A DNA stretch of 64,000 nucleotides from Stenopsyche tienmushanensis (lineage: Eukaryota; Arthropoda; Insecta; Trichoptera; Stenopsychidae), in the NCBI GenBank assembly GCA_008973525.1, contig WACJ01000523.1:1364001-1428000 (forward strand). Reading direction: 5' to 3'. Every line of letters starts with the position of its first letter. Position 1 is the stretch's first letter. Made by a program: the position numbers and the translations under genes. Shown here piece after piece: positions 22,450 through 36,800 of this stretch. A model generated the notes under the pieces. It ran no database searches. It worked only from the letters and a program-made list of their open reading frames with translations, and had not been told where the DNA came from.

Positions 22450-25400
22450 TGTATGCATGAATTACTTCATATTATTTTTAGATTTTACATTTTCAACAGC
22501 TTAAGAAATTACTTTGATAAATTTTATCAAAAATTACTAACAAGTCCATTTGTTTAATATAAAAAATAACTTGAAGGCGAAAGAAGTTTATTTACTTAAG
22601 GAAAGATAAAAATACAATTCAAAAATAGATAAATAAAACACTAAAAAATATATACTATAATACTTTGATGTGATACGTAATTATATTACGGAGGAATACA
22701 AAAATTCTGAAGCCCGTATCTATTATATTTCATATCGATATTCCCATTATTAGAGTCGAAGTGTAGTAAATACATCACCGGTAGAGAATATACATATAAC
22801 AATTTGAAAAAAATATATGTACACTATATATGTATACATAGATTAAATAAATACTCCCTCTAGGCGTCGCCAAAGCTCGCCAATTTATTAGTTACGCCAC
22901 TGTTTCCATGCATCCAGATTTCGGCGGGAATGTTTCGATTTAGTAGCCTTCATCGTGCTGGTGAGGTTTCATCAGATTTCATTCCCGAGTTTTTCATGAT
23001 TACGTTTACTAATCCCGGGATTCATGAGCACCTAAAACTGTCCGAGATTCCGGGATTGGATTCCCTAATTGCAAAGCAGTTGTATTTGTATCAAAAATAT
23101 TCGTAAAAAATTATTTTACATAATAAAAATTGATTTCTAAAAATTCTCGAGAAATCATCATCAAGAAAAAACACTATGTGTTATCGTATTTATTTCCATC
23201 AAACGCATTTTTTTAAAAATTGAAGATGCACATTTTTAGAGAAGAATAAGAAGAAGAAGATTTTTTAAGCTTTAATCACGAAACGTATGATTTTTTGACG
23301 TGATTTAGTACAGCACCGTTCTCGCCTTTGGTGGCGAACTTGGATGAAAAAACGTCATTATTGAACGATTTTTTCCCCATCAAAGCCTGTGGCTATCGAT
23401 CGGGAAGATAAATGGTTGGAAGAGCGATCTAATTGAAGTGCATACGTAACTGAAAAATGGAAGATTCGAGCGAGCGGTCATCACAAAAACCTTAAGAGTT
23501 CAACGAACAATACGACGGAAACCCGTCTTTAGTACATGGCGACCGTCTCTTTTGCGCCAACGTCGGCCACTATGGCGTCTCTTTTGCGGCTATTCATGCA
23601 ATGGTACAATGCTGGATGATGTCATAGTCTGCGGTACACGCCAAACTATCGGTCGCGGTATTATTTGAAGAATGCCCCCCTAACAGGATACTACGGTTCA
23701 TTGGGTGATTAGCACTTTTCTCTCTACGGTAAGAGACTCCGAGATGTCACAATTTATAACTGGATCTCAAGAGACACGCCGAGCGTTGACCATCATTACT
23801 CATCCTGTCGATAATAGCTACCATCGCCTCAGATGCTTTAGTCACGAAGCTCATTGTCAGTCATAACAATTGTGTATTTCAATCATCATGTATGTCATTT
23901 TTTTCTGAACACATAATGCGCTTGAGGATCCAAATTCAACCTGTTTCATGATCTACCGCATTTCCTGTATGATATCATGCATTGCTTATTGTAAAATATT
24001 CAATCATTTCAGTTTATAATGTACGTAAAACAAGACATGTGGCGTACGTGGAAAATAGTGATTTTTAAAGGCATTCGAATCGTCAATCATAAGGGCCGTT
24101 ATTATACACACACAGCTGGAACTGTGCGCTTCACAGTTCCAGCGGCGTGATTTTTGCATATTGTTCGCATGCACATATAAGAAGCTGCACGCATGATTGC
24201 GAGGGTGAGATAGCACTGTTGCTAGCGCAGTGCCGACCCTGGCACTGCTGGTGGATGGTAGTATTTTAGCTACAAAGTCGCCACTGGATATGAACTCTTC
24301 TTATTTGAATTTTTAAAGAAATCACACTTTCAGAACTACATGTGAATACCAATATTTTTATAGTGATTTCGCTGTCACATCTGCAATAATCGTTAATCAT
24401 TTGATAGCATTGATATTTGAGAATCGGCAATTCATTCAATTTAAGAATTCGAAAGTCATCATCGGTTAAAATAGATGCCTTGTTTTCATCTGAACGAATG
24501 AGTTCTCATTTTATATAAATAGTGGTACGCCGGACTAAATGTTACCGAATGTCGGAATGATATTTTAAATGAGACGCCTTAATGTTTACAATGTCACAGA
24601 ATACGACGAGAAATTTTCGAAATGAAATGAAAATTGTCAGAAAAAATACTAATGTCAAAGTTCAATTAAAACGTTTATATAACTCATATAATACAGCATC
24701 TAAAAACATAATTGATAGTGAAAAATCAAAACACAACTTTCACGCATGGGTTACAGCATTTATATTGTAATTTCCTCGGTCGGCTGGATATTTGGCAAGA
24801 GACGATCAATTTGACTTAATACAGCAGAATAATCATTCAAAACGTGCTATTTGTGTATTCAAAAATTGAACATAATATATTAATTTAGGCTGAACACGAG
24901 ACGAGGAGGAAATCTTCATCTGTGTGCTAATTTTGAAGCGATTTATTCGTTGCGTCAGTTGCATTTGAATAAAAATGGCGCCATCAGTCATGGCCGAGCG
25001 TGCAGTTGGGCCAATCTATTTTATAATATTACACACTGAACGATGTGTTTATTAAATTATATAATGCGAGTATAATAACATTTAAATGATATATAGCCTG
25101 AATGTGGAGCGAATGGTATTCTTATTCAGTTTTTTTTTTGCTGGCGTATATTTCAATGCTACAAGCGTTTGGCAATTATTTGAAAAGAAACTTAGTAGTA
25201 CAGTTACGTGGTTTATTGGTCCGGGGCACGTGTAGCGCGGACTGAATGATTAGGATCCAAAAGCATATGCTCGCTCGCGTCTCAAAGACCGACTATCTCC
25301 GTTTGTATTGCGCGCGCATCCTTCTTCTCCCCGTCCCCACGGCCCACGCCACCAGACTAATATGCGCCAACATGGTACATTCGCTAAACGCCTTATAAAA

Positions 25401-25490
25401 CAAATTCCGCATATAAACAATGATTGTGCTGATTTAAAAACCTTCTTGGATACGTGTCCAATAACTCACCAATATTTTATCGTAATCTTA
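22450..25490. other. Intergenic repeats and AT-rich DNA
   Basis: No gene is supported. A perfect 12-bp hairpin lies at 24115-24143 (GCTGGAACTGTG and its complement, loop CGCTT). Short plus-strand frames at 24582 and 25308 have no recognised motif; the latter overlaps the inverted-repeat arm described next. Confidence 0.35.
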
Positions 25491-25689
25491 AGCTTATTTT
25501 TCTATATAGTTCCTTTCATTAGAAATACATTAATTCCATCGAATAATAAGCTTCTCGATCCCGTCACTGAAGAAAGAAGGCGACTGTTCCGAAAACCAGT
25601 TGCGCACGTATTGTTTTACCGCAGCGTTGTCTTGAAATCGTTGCCCTCCCAATGCCTCTTTCTATGAACTAAACATATTGTCATTGTCA

Positions 25690-25735
25690 TGCTGAAGAAA
25701 GACAAGCGACAAAGCGACAAAGCGACAGACAGCAT
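25690..25735. repeat. Short GCGACAAA tandem run
   Basis: The sequence AAGCGACAAAGCGACAAAGC is a simple tandem repeat of about 9 bases, three copies. Confidence 0.6.
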
Positions 25736-25989
25736 CTTACATGTGTAGAGTGTCTTTGATGACAGACTGCCACTATGAGGTTTGTTCCGGATTTCCCCGG
25801 ACTAACCACACAGAGACTGTCATCCACCAATCTTTTAATTCCACGAGGAACGCTACGCATAGAGGATCTAAGCGTCCACCAGAGGAGGCGAGATTCCAAC
25901 AGGAAGATCGGCTTCAGACCAAGTGCACCCGAAGGTGCGTTCAAGAAGGAAGGACCCGAGGTTATTTTACGTTAAAAGGAGCTATCTAG

Positions 25990-26330
25990 CGGGATCACTG
26001 CCACCACGAGTCCAACCTCAGTTTGAAGGGGGCTGCAGTAGACGACGAAATGCACTGCCTTTCCCATGGTACTCATATCGATTCGGCCATTTCTAGTATT
26101 TATTCACAGAGAAAGTCATTCTCCCTTGTACGCACTAGGCTGTTGAGGATAGTGATAACGCCTTTTGCACTGATTCCACCTATTTCTGTTATCAGTTCCA
26201 CATTCCACTTTATGGGTACGCGTCACAAGGTAAGCTGTTTGATGAGCAAACCGACGAGGCTACTTTCGCGCACCTCTACTCCACATCATTACCTCAGGGG
26301 TTCGACCGTTATCCACGGGCGTAGGGTTGT
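25990..26330 (+). repeat. Dispersed repeat C, copy 1
   Basis: It is homologous to the inverted sequence at about 35890-36290. Shared blocks are CCTCAGTTTGAAGGGGGCTG, TTTCCC-TGGTACT-(T/A)TATCG and AGGATAGTG, and both end CCTCTACTCCACAT-ATT. The element type is not recognised. Confidence 0.5.
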
Positions 26331-26505
26331 CCCTCCCTTTCTGGATTTATACGGGTGAGCATCGTGGAATCTAATCACCCGCCCGGAGCTGAAGAAGGAC
26401 ATGGGATCCTCCATTGATCTGAGCTATTTATTAGTCCCGCTATTCGGGACCGTATCAGTCAGTACAACAAAAGTGAACGCTATGGTGCAAAAACCGAAAT
26501 AAGAT

Positions 26506-26720
26506 TAACTTCATGTCCTGCGAGGATCCGCTATTTCTTCACTACTTATGGAGTTTACTGGCTGCCGGAGAGGAGATTCTATTGAGGTCCTAAAAGGCAT
26601 CAGGAATGCATTTTTCCCCAAATTTATCTCAGAAAGTCCTGAATGCCTTAAAGTTGGAAGGTATGGCCACAATATTTCCGTGTCCAACCGGTCCAAACTC
26701 AGGATCGCTGACACATGAAA
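26506..26720 (-). repeat. Possible retrotransposon fragment
   Basis: The block CCGTGTCCAACCGGTCCAAA and CAGGATCGCTGACACATG loosely resembles the R1-like repeat family at 4550 and 10990 (GTGTCCGACCGGTCCGCTTT). It is a tentative assignment. Confidence 0.25.
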
Positions 26721-26905
26721 AAGCTGAAGAAGGATAGCTCGAATCGGTGTTCTTCGTCTTTTATTACGATAAGCAGCCTTAGCATCAGCTACGAATAATT
26801 ACGCGTTGCGCAACAGAGGATGCTTCTTGTCGCCTTCTTTCTTCTGTGACAGGATCAAGAAGCTTACTATCCGATGGAATAAATGTATTTTTTTAACTAT
26901 ATATA

Positions 26906-27877
26906 TTTAAATTCCCCTAATAAAACAGATGGCAAATTTAATATTTGAGATGATTTATTATATGGAAGGCGATGGGAAATTCGATATCGAATATAGCACA
27001 TCAAGAAGAAGGTGGTAACAGCATAGACGTTATCTTCCTCAATATGTTAGTGTTTTGATTCGAAAAAAAAAACCACTATGATATCATCGATATGAGGCGA
27101 TCAAATACATTTGAGTGAATCTATCAACACTCCTACGTCTCATTAGTTTTTCTAGAGCGATTTAAGTCACCCATATTATCGATTTGCTATTAAACTATTT
27201 AGCCAGTTGTCTTTGAGCGAACCGCCCACGGCGAACTTTCAATTTATCTTATCCGGGTTTAGCGGATAAGTCCAACAATATCGATTGATATCCCTAAAAA
27301 ATCTAATTACAATTTCAACAGCCATCATTAGGCAAAGGCTTCTTGCTGAATTATCCGCAGCGAACCGAGTGCTAATTTTTTATTGTCAATTAACTGTGGT
27401 TGTTCTCGTTTTTAATCGGCCCCAGCTGCCAGTGAAAGGTCAAAAGTATGCTATGATTTACTATCGTGGCCATCAAAGCGCCTTCGATTTATCAAGAAAT
27501 CTTATATAACATAAATAATGCATCCATTTCGTTATACAGATCATCGTCTCATCCATATGTATGCATACTTGACATTTAGCATTTGACACTTTTGATTTAT
27601 GCATCGCCGTTTCGTTATGGGATGCAGCAGTGAAAGCCGTCATCTCAGTTTCCTTTCTAATTATCTCGAGATTAATTCGAATGCGAAGGCATATCAATTA
27701 TCTTTTTGAATTGGTCGCATTGGCGTCATTTTCTTTTTGAAATGTGAACGGCCAACTCTTACCTTTGTCGAAGTTGCCCAACGTCTTGCCACATGACTTC
27801 GACGACGGGTGGACTTGCGCTCTAAAAATTTATGCAACGATCTAAATCTGCGCTTATTTTTTATTTTCAGATACAAA
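26906..27877. promoter_or_regulatory. Region upstream of the first ZP-gene coding exon
   Basis: No coding region is supported. A TTTTCAG acceptor ends at 27870, seven bases before the ATG, so the transcript's leader must come from an upstream exon. No such exon can be fixed here. Confidence 0.3.
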
Positions 27878-30800
27878 ATGCCATTCGGAAGAAGAAAAAC
27901 AATGTCGACGAGCATGATTCCCCTGACGTTCTTCGTCGTCTTGCAGCTTCTTCAAGTCTTATCTTCATCATCGGCGGCTCAAATACCGCCTTCTCACGGT
28001 AAGTGCTCCCTATTTCCGATCGCAGAAATTCCACGAATTTCTCAATTGCATGATTGCTAATCGAGCTCATTTCAATGCGCCATAATTATGCTGAGAAAAT
28101 AATCTTATTTTATTTATTAATGTCGTTTTGAAATGTCTTCATTTCAACACAAACAAATCTGATTGGACGTAAATTGACAAACAATTCGTAAACAATTCTA
28201 AAACACGTTGATGGTGATCCAAAAACTACACTTAAACGAAGAATACCGAGCGATAAGAATTGAGAATACACGTATCGCGATAAATCGTCGTTGGCATTTT
28301 TTTAGAAGTATTGTCAATGACGATGTATCATTGTTTGGCAATAAAAAGGTTAACGCCGAAATAATACATCATCAATAACCAAGGAACTCAATCAATCGAT
28401 ATGTTGCTAATTTTAAATCATCATAAACATAGATGCTATATTCGTATGTCGGTCACTTATCATCCGTATAAATCCTTTTATCTGCCAGGACCGTCGCAGC
28501 GTGTATGAAGCTTGTACATAAATAAATAAACACTGTCGATAGCACACAATATTCGGTCATTTCTTCAAGTAAACATAAACAATACACATGAAATACTCTT
28601 TAAATCGATTTATTATATCATTCACATGTCATTATTAGTCGATAAATTTGGGTTAACGATACGATTGTACGATGTGCGCAAGATATTCTCTGTGTCTGTT
28701 TCTCTCCAAACTCAATGTGTAAGAATGCTCTTTCTGAATCACTGAAACTCGGACACAACACTATGTCTTACCTATTTAAAGGGTTAATGACGAGTTCATC
28801 CATTGTGAAATGAGCTTCTTCGCTAAACTAAATTTTTCTTCCAAACAATGGATCTCTCATTGTTGTTCAATAATAATACAAGATGCATCCCAAAAGTCAT
28901 GAAATATATTTTCTTCTGTATTACCTCTTTAACGGGCTAAAATGACTATGAATATATAAGATTTCTTCTCATTTACAAAATATATTAAAAAGAAGATATT
29001 TTCGTGGAATTATTTACAGAAAACATTAGAAGATACGTTTTTGCTTGAAAAATTAAGTCTTAACCGGTTAAGTGAGCGGGACGAATATATACGTCCAACG
29101 TAAACTGCATCGAAATTGGTTAGGACGTATATATACGTCCTCGAAATATATGTTGAGTCCTAAAGCAGGTGAGACTTTTTTTTGTTTAACGAATGTGTGA
29201 ATTGTCGATACATGTTTTGACATGAATTTAAGATAGGTAGCAAATTGGTTGCACTTCGCTATTGTGTTGGAGTGGACGTGTACTTAGTAAACGGTGACTA
29301 GTAAATAGTAGCATAAGGTAAGATTCAAAGGCAAACTTATAGTTTTAAACATAGTAAAAAGCCAACCTATGCCATCAAAAAACAGCATTACACCTAAAAC
29401 TTCACGCTTAGTTGAAAGGCATTTTCAAAGAACCAATGAAAGGGAATTAAAACCAGGAAATGACGAGTTTATTACAAAAAAGGGGAAAGAATCTACATAC
29501 TTTAAAAATATATCACACAGACGTTGAGTTTTAAATACTTAATTTTTTTAAATTCTAAATTTCCATTTTCTTTGTGTGCTTTTGTTTATTGTTTTGTATT
29601 TGTTAAGTTCTCTGTATGATTATGTATCTAAATAAGTAAAAAAATATATATTTCATTGATTTTTTTATGAATTCTAAGCATCGTTAAAAAATTGAATAAT
29701 ATGAACTCACGCCAGGTGGTCGGGACGTATATATACGTCCTAACGAAAATGTGCGCGCCCACTGTATGTTGTGTCATTGAAAAGGAACTTCCCCGCTCAA
29801 CAGGTTAAGAACGAACTAAAATGTTGGGATGGGGTAAAAATATATTATTAATAAAATCAAAATATTGTATTGATTTTTAATAAAAATTGTGACTTTTACG
29901 ATTCCCGCCAATAGCAAACTCTAATCGCGACCTTCCATTTACAGAGGCTTATAACTCGGATATTTCCGGCGGAAATGAACGTAAAAAAAATTCAGATGTA
30001 CTTAAAAGTATTAATAAGATATTCTCAAAGTTTAAAGAAATTATAATTATTCTTTCTCTGTTAAAAAAAATCATGAAAAACACTAAAAAATCTGCCTCCT
30101 AAACTGGTTTTCCCCCTTAAATACGATTTAACAAGCTGTTTCATTTCTTTTTAATGGAAGTTCCCGGAATTTTCTGATTTGATAATAACAAAATACTAAT
30201 ATGTTTGCCAGAAAAAGTATGCTTTTCAACCGAATGAAGATTCTGGGATAAGTGCAGTTAAATCTTTAAAAAAATCCGAAAAGCGAATCCAGCGTCTCAT
30301 TGTTACATATTTCTATAACGACTTACACTGATTCAGGCTGGGCGATGAGAGTGTTAAATGACAAAAAATTGACAATTTCAGACAAATGATCTTTCACAAG
30401 AGGTTTTAAAAATATTGTCGCTTATTAGTTACGAGTCCAAATACTGAATCACGGGAATATTGATTAGGGAACGCTTCCAAACAACCAAAGGATCGTTCAG
30501 CGCATCACAAAATCGGGATAATCTTGTAACGGGACGCACACAGGAAGAAGAAGAAATTTCCACATGCCGCAAAACAATATATCGATTTCATAGCCGCATT
30601 CAATTCCGGTTGTAATATTAAGTGAACGGACTTTTACAATGCGGCGTTGAGCAACCCATTATCACTTTCGCGATATGCAAGATCTTTTTTCAGCGCGACC
30701 ATTTGCATATTTCGTTTCATAAGTATTACATACGCAGATTGGTGGTGTTTTCAAGACATCCCGAGTTGTTCGTCACTTTCTTTTCGCAAACAATCGATGC

Positions 30801-33800
30801 GAAAAGGTCGGACGCTCCTAAATGACACAAAACTAGAGCGTATGCTGTAATCTTCTCCATTCAGAGCAATTAAATCATCGTGATTAATTACGTACAAACA
30901 ATCTCACTATTGTCGGCCATCATTCATTACTGTCACTCGACAAAAAAGCTCTATCCAATTAATCTTATTATTATATAAAAAAAAAGCATCCGATTGTAAT
31001 TGAGAATGTGCGTTTAAAGCGATGTTTCTCAATCTTTATTTATAATTGTTTTATTTTTTTAACAGTCTCGCTTGGAGAAGAACCTTTAGACTCCCCAGGA
31101 TGGTACGACCACGAGTTGACGGTGCAATGTACCGAAGACGAAATGCTGATCAGCGTAAGCCCACGCAGTAGCGGAGTATCATTTTTGGACAACAGCCTTT
31201 ATTCGAGGTTAGGAAAAGAACTATTGTTTAATTCGGAGAAAGCTCAAAGCTTATTTGTGTGTATTTGATTAGTCGAAATCGCCAATTGATTGATGCGGAT
31301 GGGATGCAAGTATCTTGCAAAGTGTGTGGGACTTAATGACGCTTCGTAAATCTCAGATCTTCGTCCATATTAAGCCTCGACCCAGTTTGGAATATATTTT
31401 TTTGCCTCGCAATCAATGAGTCAGTAAATTATAATGTCCATGTTAATAAGAACCTTGACTTTGCATAATTCTCGAAAGAAAAACGCGATCTGATAACAAA
31501 ACTTTGACAAAGACCCCACCACCACGTAACATTGGTGTCAGAAACGGCGGATCGTTAATGCTGAGCTATGAGCTTTGTTAGTTTTGGGTCTGGATATTTT
31601 GCCCTCTGTGATCCCAAAAATAATGTTTATCAATAGTTTTACAAAAATTCTTTCTTACATATTCACATTCTGTATTCATTATAATTAATCATGGCATCCT
31701 CAACAGCTATTTAGTCCCTGAAGAAACACGTTCTTCAGTCATATGCAGCGCTAAATTATGGCATAATTTTCTATAATGATCCTCGTCGCTGGAAACATGT
31801 AATATAGTCATCATTCCTCGACAATTTTTAACTGGTTGACATGATAAAGAATGCCACTGATGATAGTCTGCAATCAATTTATTTACTTTGTAATGCGAGT
31901 CAACTCAACATCTGAGTGCATACTCATCAAAGGGATAGCGAGCATCCGATCCTAATTTGAGCATATGTATTAATATTTAAATGGTATAAAAATAATCTAT
32001 AATGATGTTTGATTTGCAGGGATACCGGATTTAGTGGCACAATTTATCCCAGAGGTTTGGGAAAAGCCACTGGATGCCTGACGAGGTACAGGAAAGCCCA
32101 GGGACCTATTATGTACCGTCTTCCTTTGAGGGCCTGCAACACGATGCCGTACACGTTGGTGAGTTTCGAACTGGTCTTTTTGTTCGATCTTCGATCGATA
32201 AATTTTCTCGGCACTCCTCGCTATCATTGATCGGCTTCCCGGTTCCTCACACCAGTTTGACCGTCGTTTGCGTATTTCTCTCACGCCTCCAGGTCAGGAA
32301 AGTACAGGATGTACTCCGTGCATCTTATCACATGCACAGTTAGACGATGCTATCAGAATGCATTATGCAAGAGCCTGCAGTGCCGTTTATGACCCGTGTG
32401 AACCCGACTTTGCGGCGAAATATTAAAATTTCTAACGAACGACGATATACCCACGGCGGTCGTTAAGTATCGCAAATGGCTGCCAAATGAATCGTCATAA
32501 ATAATAGCAATTCGTGTGAGAGATTCTCATAATAGCAGTGAAAGTGTCATCTGAAGAGCAAAAATTTAAATAAACACGTACTCGTATTTGCACATTAATA
32601 GACGGCATGTTCCTTGCCATTGTTCGCAGACGACTCTCACTTCGGAGTCTCATTATTGCACTCGACTTCTCACGTCTTTTTTCTTCTTTAAACGCAAGCA
32701 AGAAATCCAAGCGAAGAAATGTGAATGCGTCGAATAAATGTAGAAATTTCCACAAGGCAAATAGTTCTAAAAGCACTGAGATTGAATCGATCCGTCGATG
32801 CCTTATATGCAGAAAGGATGCGTCGATGACCCGAGTTATTATTTGAGAACGGCAACTTTTTTCGATGACAGTATTGAACAAACATCAAACAGTCAGTCGA
32901 CGTCGTGGGCGACATCCTTATGGAGCTCGTGAAACCTGAAGGTCGCGTGAGGTCTTGCTACCCACATCATATGCATAATTTTGTCGCAAGCCATTACGAA
33001 AGCGCCATTATTATCGAGGAGCGGTTCGATTTGCGTTGGCTTGACAATGAGTCGAATCCGCCGTCGAAATTCAGACAGCTAATATTTTTGATTCGCTGAC
33101 CTTTTGTATGAATTGGACCAAAATCGAGACACTGCGAAAAATTTAAATCGGGCTGCAACTTCTATTTGACGCTTAAAATATGATTTTGTAAAGCTTTAAT
33201 TGTGCAAAATTAATATTAAATATTGCAATTCGTACCTGTATATCATTAAAATACGATATAAAGGCTTTTTTCAGGGGATAAATGCTAAAAAAAATGAATA
33301 TTTCCGTCATTATACCATTAAAGAATATTAGGCGGTTAGGACTTTGAAGTGCAGGAAAATACCGGACCGCCCAAAATCCACTACGGATGCCTAGGATAAC
33401 TTCCTTTATATTATCATCAGCGTACAGCACTTCATTTGGCCACAGAATTGAATGAAACTGGATCATCTAATGTGTATTTTTTTGTGTGTCTCAAATTAAA
33501 CTAAGTATTCATAATTTGGAGCAGCAAGTGGCCATGTGAAAACGAAGACCACCGAGGGTTGCTCTCTGTTCACGTTTTATAAACAGGTCGTGAAAATCAA
33601 TACACAATATGCATCTGTAGTCAACCTGTTCGACGACATGAGACAAAAAAATGAACCCCTTTAATCCCCTAACAATAACGGGAGAGACATGTTTGTCGAA
33701 ACAACATCTGCAGACCTGCATGCTTTTTCAATACCTTATGAAAAATAAAGCGACAGAGGCTACAAACACCAAGATGTATGGATCTCTACGCGCATTGACA

Positions 33801-36800
33801 TGATCCAATGGAGTTCCCAGGCGGTTCCCCATTCCCACGCGCTCGTCGGGATGGTCGTGCTAACGCACGGGTCCGTTATTCTATCGGGTCGTGATGTTGC
33901 TGGACGAATGTATGGGAATAGACGGGCGTCGAATAGAAAGACTCTTCTGTAAATAATTATTTATTCCACATGAGAGAGATCTGGCTGCAGGAGGGACGAC
34001 CTCCCGCAGCCAAGGCTAACCGACGACTCCCACTGACTTCCCGCCTCCTGCGCATCACTCCCCAACCGGCAACGGTGCACGCACTAAAAGCGTTCCGTCG
34101 GTATGCAGGTGCAATGTCTCCGCAGGGCCACAAGAGATGGCGCTGTTAAAATAATACATTGCACCTGAAGAGAGACGGAAGATGTCGCTGTTAATCTGGG
34201 GAATTAATCTGCTCAGATTAACAGCGCTACTACGTGGGGAAGGTAAATCACCCATGTTACAGTTCAGTATGAGTAATGCGATTGTTTGTATATTGAGATT
34301 CTAAAAGATGCACCATCTGATTATCACCAATTTCGTTTTATGGAACATTTCATAAGAGATCAGAATTTCAGTTCTATAGAAGAGATGAAAAGCGCCCTTT
34401 CAGACTATATTCAGTTTATCCCCACTGAATATAGGTTCGATAATAAAAGTTTAATAAAGATTAAGAAATACTATTTTGAATTGCATTAAATAAAAACGAC
34501 ATAACTTATGGGAACATCTAATACAAATCCATTCTATATTTGTGGTTTCGATTTTCAACATTCTCAAATGTGAAGATACATTAAAACAACAAAGTGCAAG
34601 TGGGAATAGCCAAAAATTATGCAATGAATTTTAAAAGGAAACGTTTTGACTATTTGTTCAAGTGTTTCTATCAATATTCGAAGGTCAGAAACGAAATAAA
34701 TCAACATTACAAACGCGTCCTCACGCATATATTCTTCTAATATTTACAGTACAATATATATATTTGCTGGTCTTTCATTGTACTCGATACTCGTTTCGTC
34801 GTGTAGAAGACGACCTGATATTCAGGGTGTTCGGGATAGAACAAGAAACCGCGATAAATTTTCAATTTTAAAACGTGCACCGCTATCTGTTTCAGGACGA
34901 TGGAACTGTCGAGTACAGAAACGTCCTGATGGTCCAGCCTCATCCTCGCCTGGTAACGGGGCGCGGAAAGGCACACGAGATATCCTGCAAGCCACCGGCT
35001 CCGGCTCCAAGCATCCAGACGGGATCGCGGGTTCCTCACGCGGCAAGACTCACCGACATCAAGCCTGGAGATAAATTCGAGTAATTATTCAACAATGATT
35101 ATCCATGTCGATGACTCAATTCACACAGCTTGTAAATATGTGAAATCGTCGCCCATCTGGTCGAGATGACTGTGCTCAGCTTACCTAACGAGTTTTTGCA
35201 ACCGTTGACGTTTCATTGAGCACGCATTTAAATGCCACACCTAATGTCTTCATAATAATTAACTATTTTCACATGCAGATTATTTATAACAAGGGGAAAA
35301 AACCAATTTAAATAATTCAGAGGGAATGGAGAGCATTGGGAAGCACTGACTTCAGTACTCCCCAACTTAAAATATGAGACAATCAAATTAGAAAGTCATC
35401 CACATCAAACATTTTTGCACACAATCTCTGAACCGCTAATAAATATTAGGTGGACTTGAAAGTATTCGAATATTTAGTTAAAAAAATACAAATTCATTAA
35501 AACGAGGGCCATCCAAAAAGTAAGGTTACATCATTTATCTAGGATCTAAATACATATGTTTGTATTTAATTGAAGTTCACAGGATACTTCAGAAATATAT
35601 TAAACTATTTTTCAATTTAATTATAGACCTTTGCCGCCAATCTTCCTCGACCTCCTAATTGTTGGATAAACGTTTCCCACCCAAAAATTCCTTTACTTTA
35701 GTGAAAAGATGATAGTCAGAAGGTGCCAAGTCTGGTGGGTGACAATATTCTATCCAAACCACATAGCTCCTATGAAACTGGCGTGGTGGCTTGGCGTTAT
35801 CATGCAGGAGGCTGACTCCCCGGGTCAACGCTTGCATTAATGGTAGTCTTCTTAAGTTTCCCGGGGGGGGGGGGAGCGCCAATCCCACGTATGTGGGTAA
35901 GGGTCGATTCCCTAGAGAAATAATGTGGAGTAGAGGCTAACGTAAGTTACCTCGGCGTGTGGCTCATTAAACGCTGCTGAGGGAGTCCAGCTAACATGAG
36001 TTGTAGTATGGAGTTCACCCTGTGCTGCATACCCGTAAAGGGAATGTGTATCTGTGCAAAAGGTATCACCACTATCCTTAACTGTTCCGGCAGACAGGGG
36101 AGAACTGGTCATAGGTTGTTTAAACAGTGACTCGTCTCCATAGCTAGGTACTACGAATGACCGAACCGATACAAGTACCACGGGAAAGGAGTTGAATCAC
36201 CTGCAGTTTGGCCGTTTGATACACTCTGCAGCCCCCTTCAAACTGAGGTTAGACTCGTGGAGGCAGTCTCCTCGTGGATAGTATTTGCCTTGATCTTAAC
36301 ATAACCCGTCTCCATCCAATTCCCATAGTTTTTTTAGTCCTCTGGAAGACGTGAAGTGGAAAGGTCGGACACCTGGAAGCTCTTGCGTAAGTGTCATCCT
36401 TCTGGGATAAAGTTCAGTAGATAATATTCTATGTGGCTATTCCGGGGTGACCCGGAACAGACCGTTCAGCAGCGCAGGTTGTATGGAATTTATATATCCA
36501 TGGGTGCTGTCAGCCACCGTCTGTCACATGTTCAAAGTCCCTTTAGGCATAAAATCCACCAAAAGAACTCCCGTTACAGCTGAATGGATCATCTTGAAAT
36601 TCTTGGTGGCTGGAAAAGATGAATAACGCCACTGAAGTTTTGTTTTCTGGGATGTAGACAAAACACATTGTGTAAGCATTCTGAGCACCCATGGAACACA
36701 AAACTCGCCGTAACCAAGTTTTTCAGACACAATGTCACTGAGGAGTCTTCGGGAAATGTCAGTAAATTATTTGTGAAGATCGTCAAGGTGGTCATTTCGC

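Larger units (their letters stand above)
25495..26905. mobile_element. Region bounded by about 110-bp inverted arms
   Basis: The left arm (about 25495-25620) and the reverse complement of the right arm (about 26775-26905) share ATACATTAATTCCATCGAAT, AATAAGCTTCTCGATCCCGT and CACTGAAGAAAGAAGGCGAC with a few differences. The 1.2 kb between them includes the dispersed repeat at 25990-26330. This could be a foldback-type transposon or two copies of one repeat in opposite orientation. Confidence 0.4.

Noticed and set aside
25308..25667. 119-codon plus-strand ORF
   Set aside because: Overlaps the arm of an inverted repeat; composition changes abruptly midway.
32495..32881. 128-codon minus-strand ORF inside ZP intron 3
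   Set aside because: Lies antisense in an intron, with overlapping frames on the other strand and no motif.
35863..35874. Run of 12 G residues
   Set aside because: Simple homopolymer, possibly a sequencing or assembly artefact.
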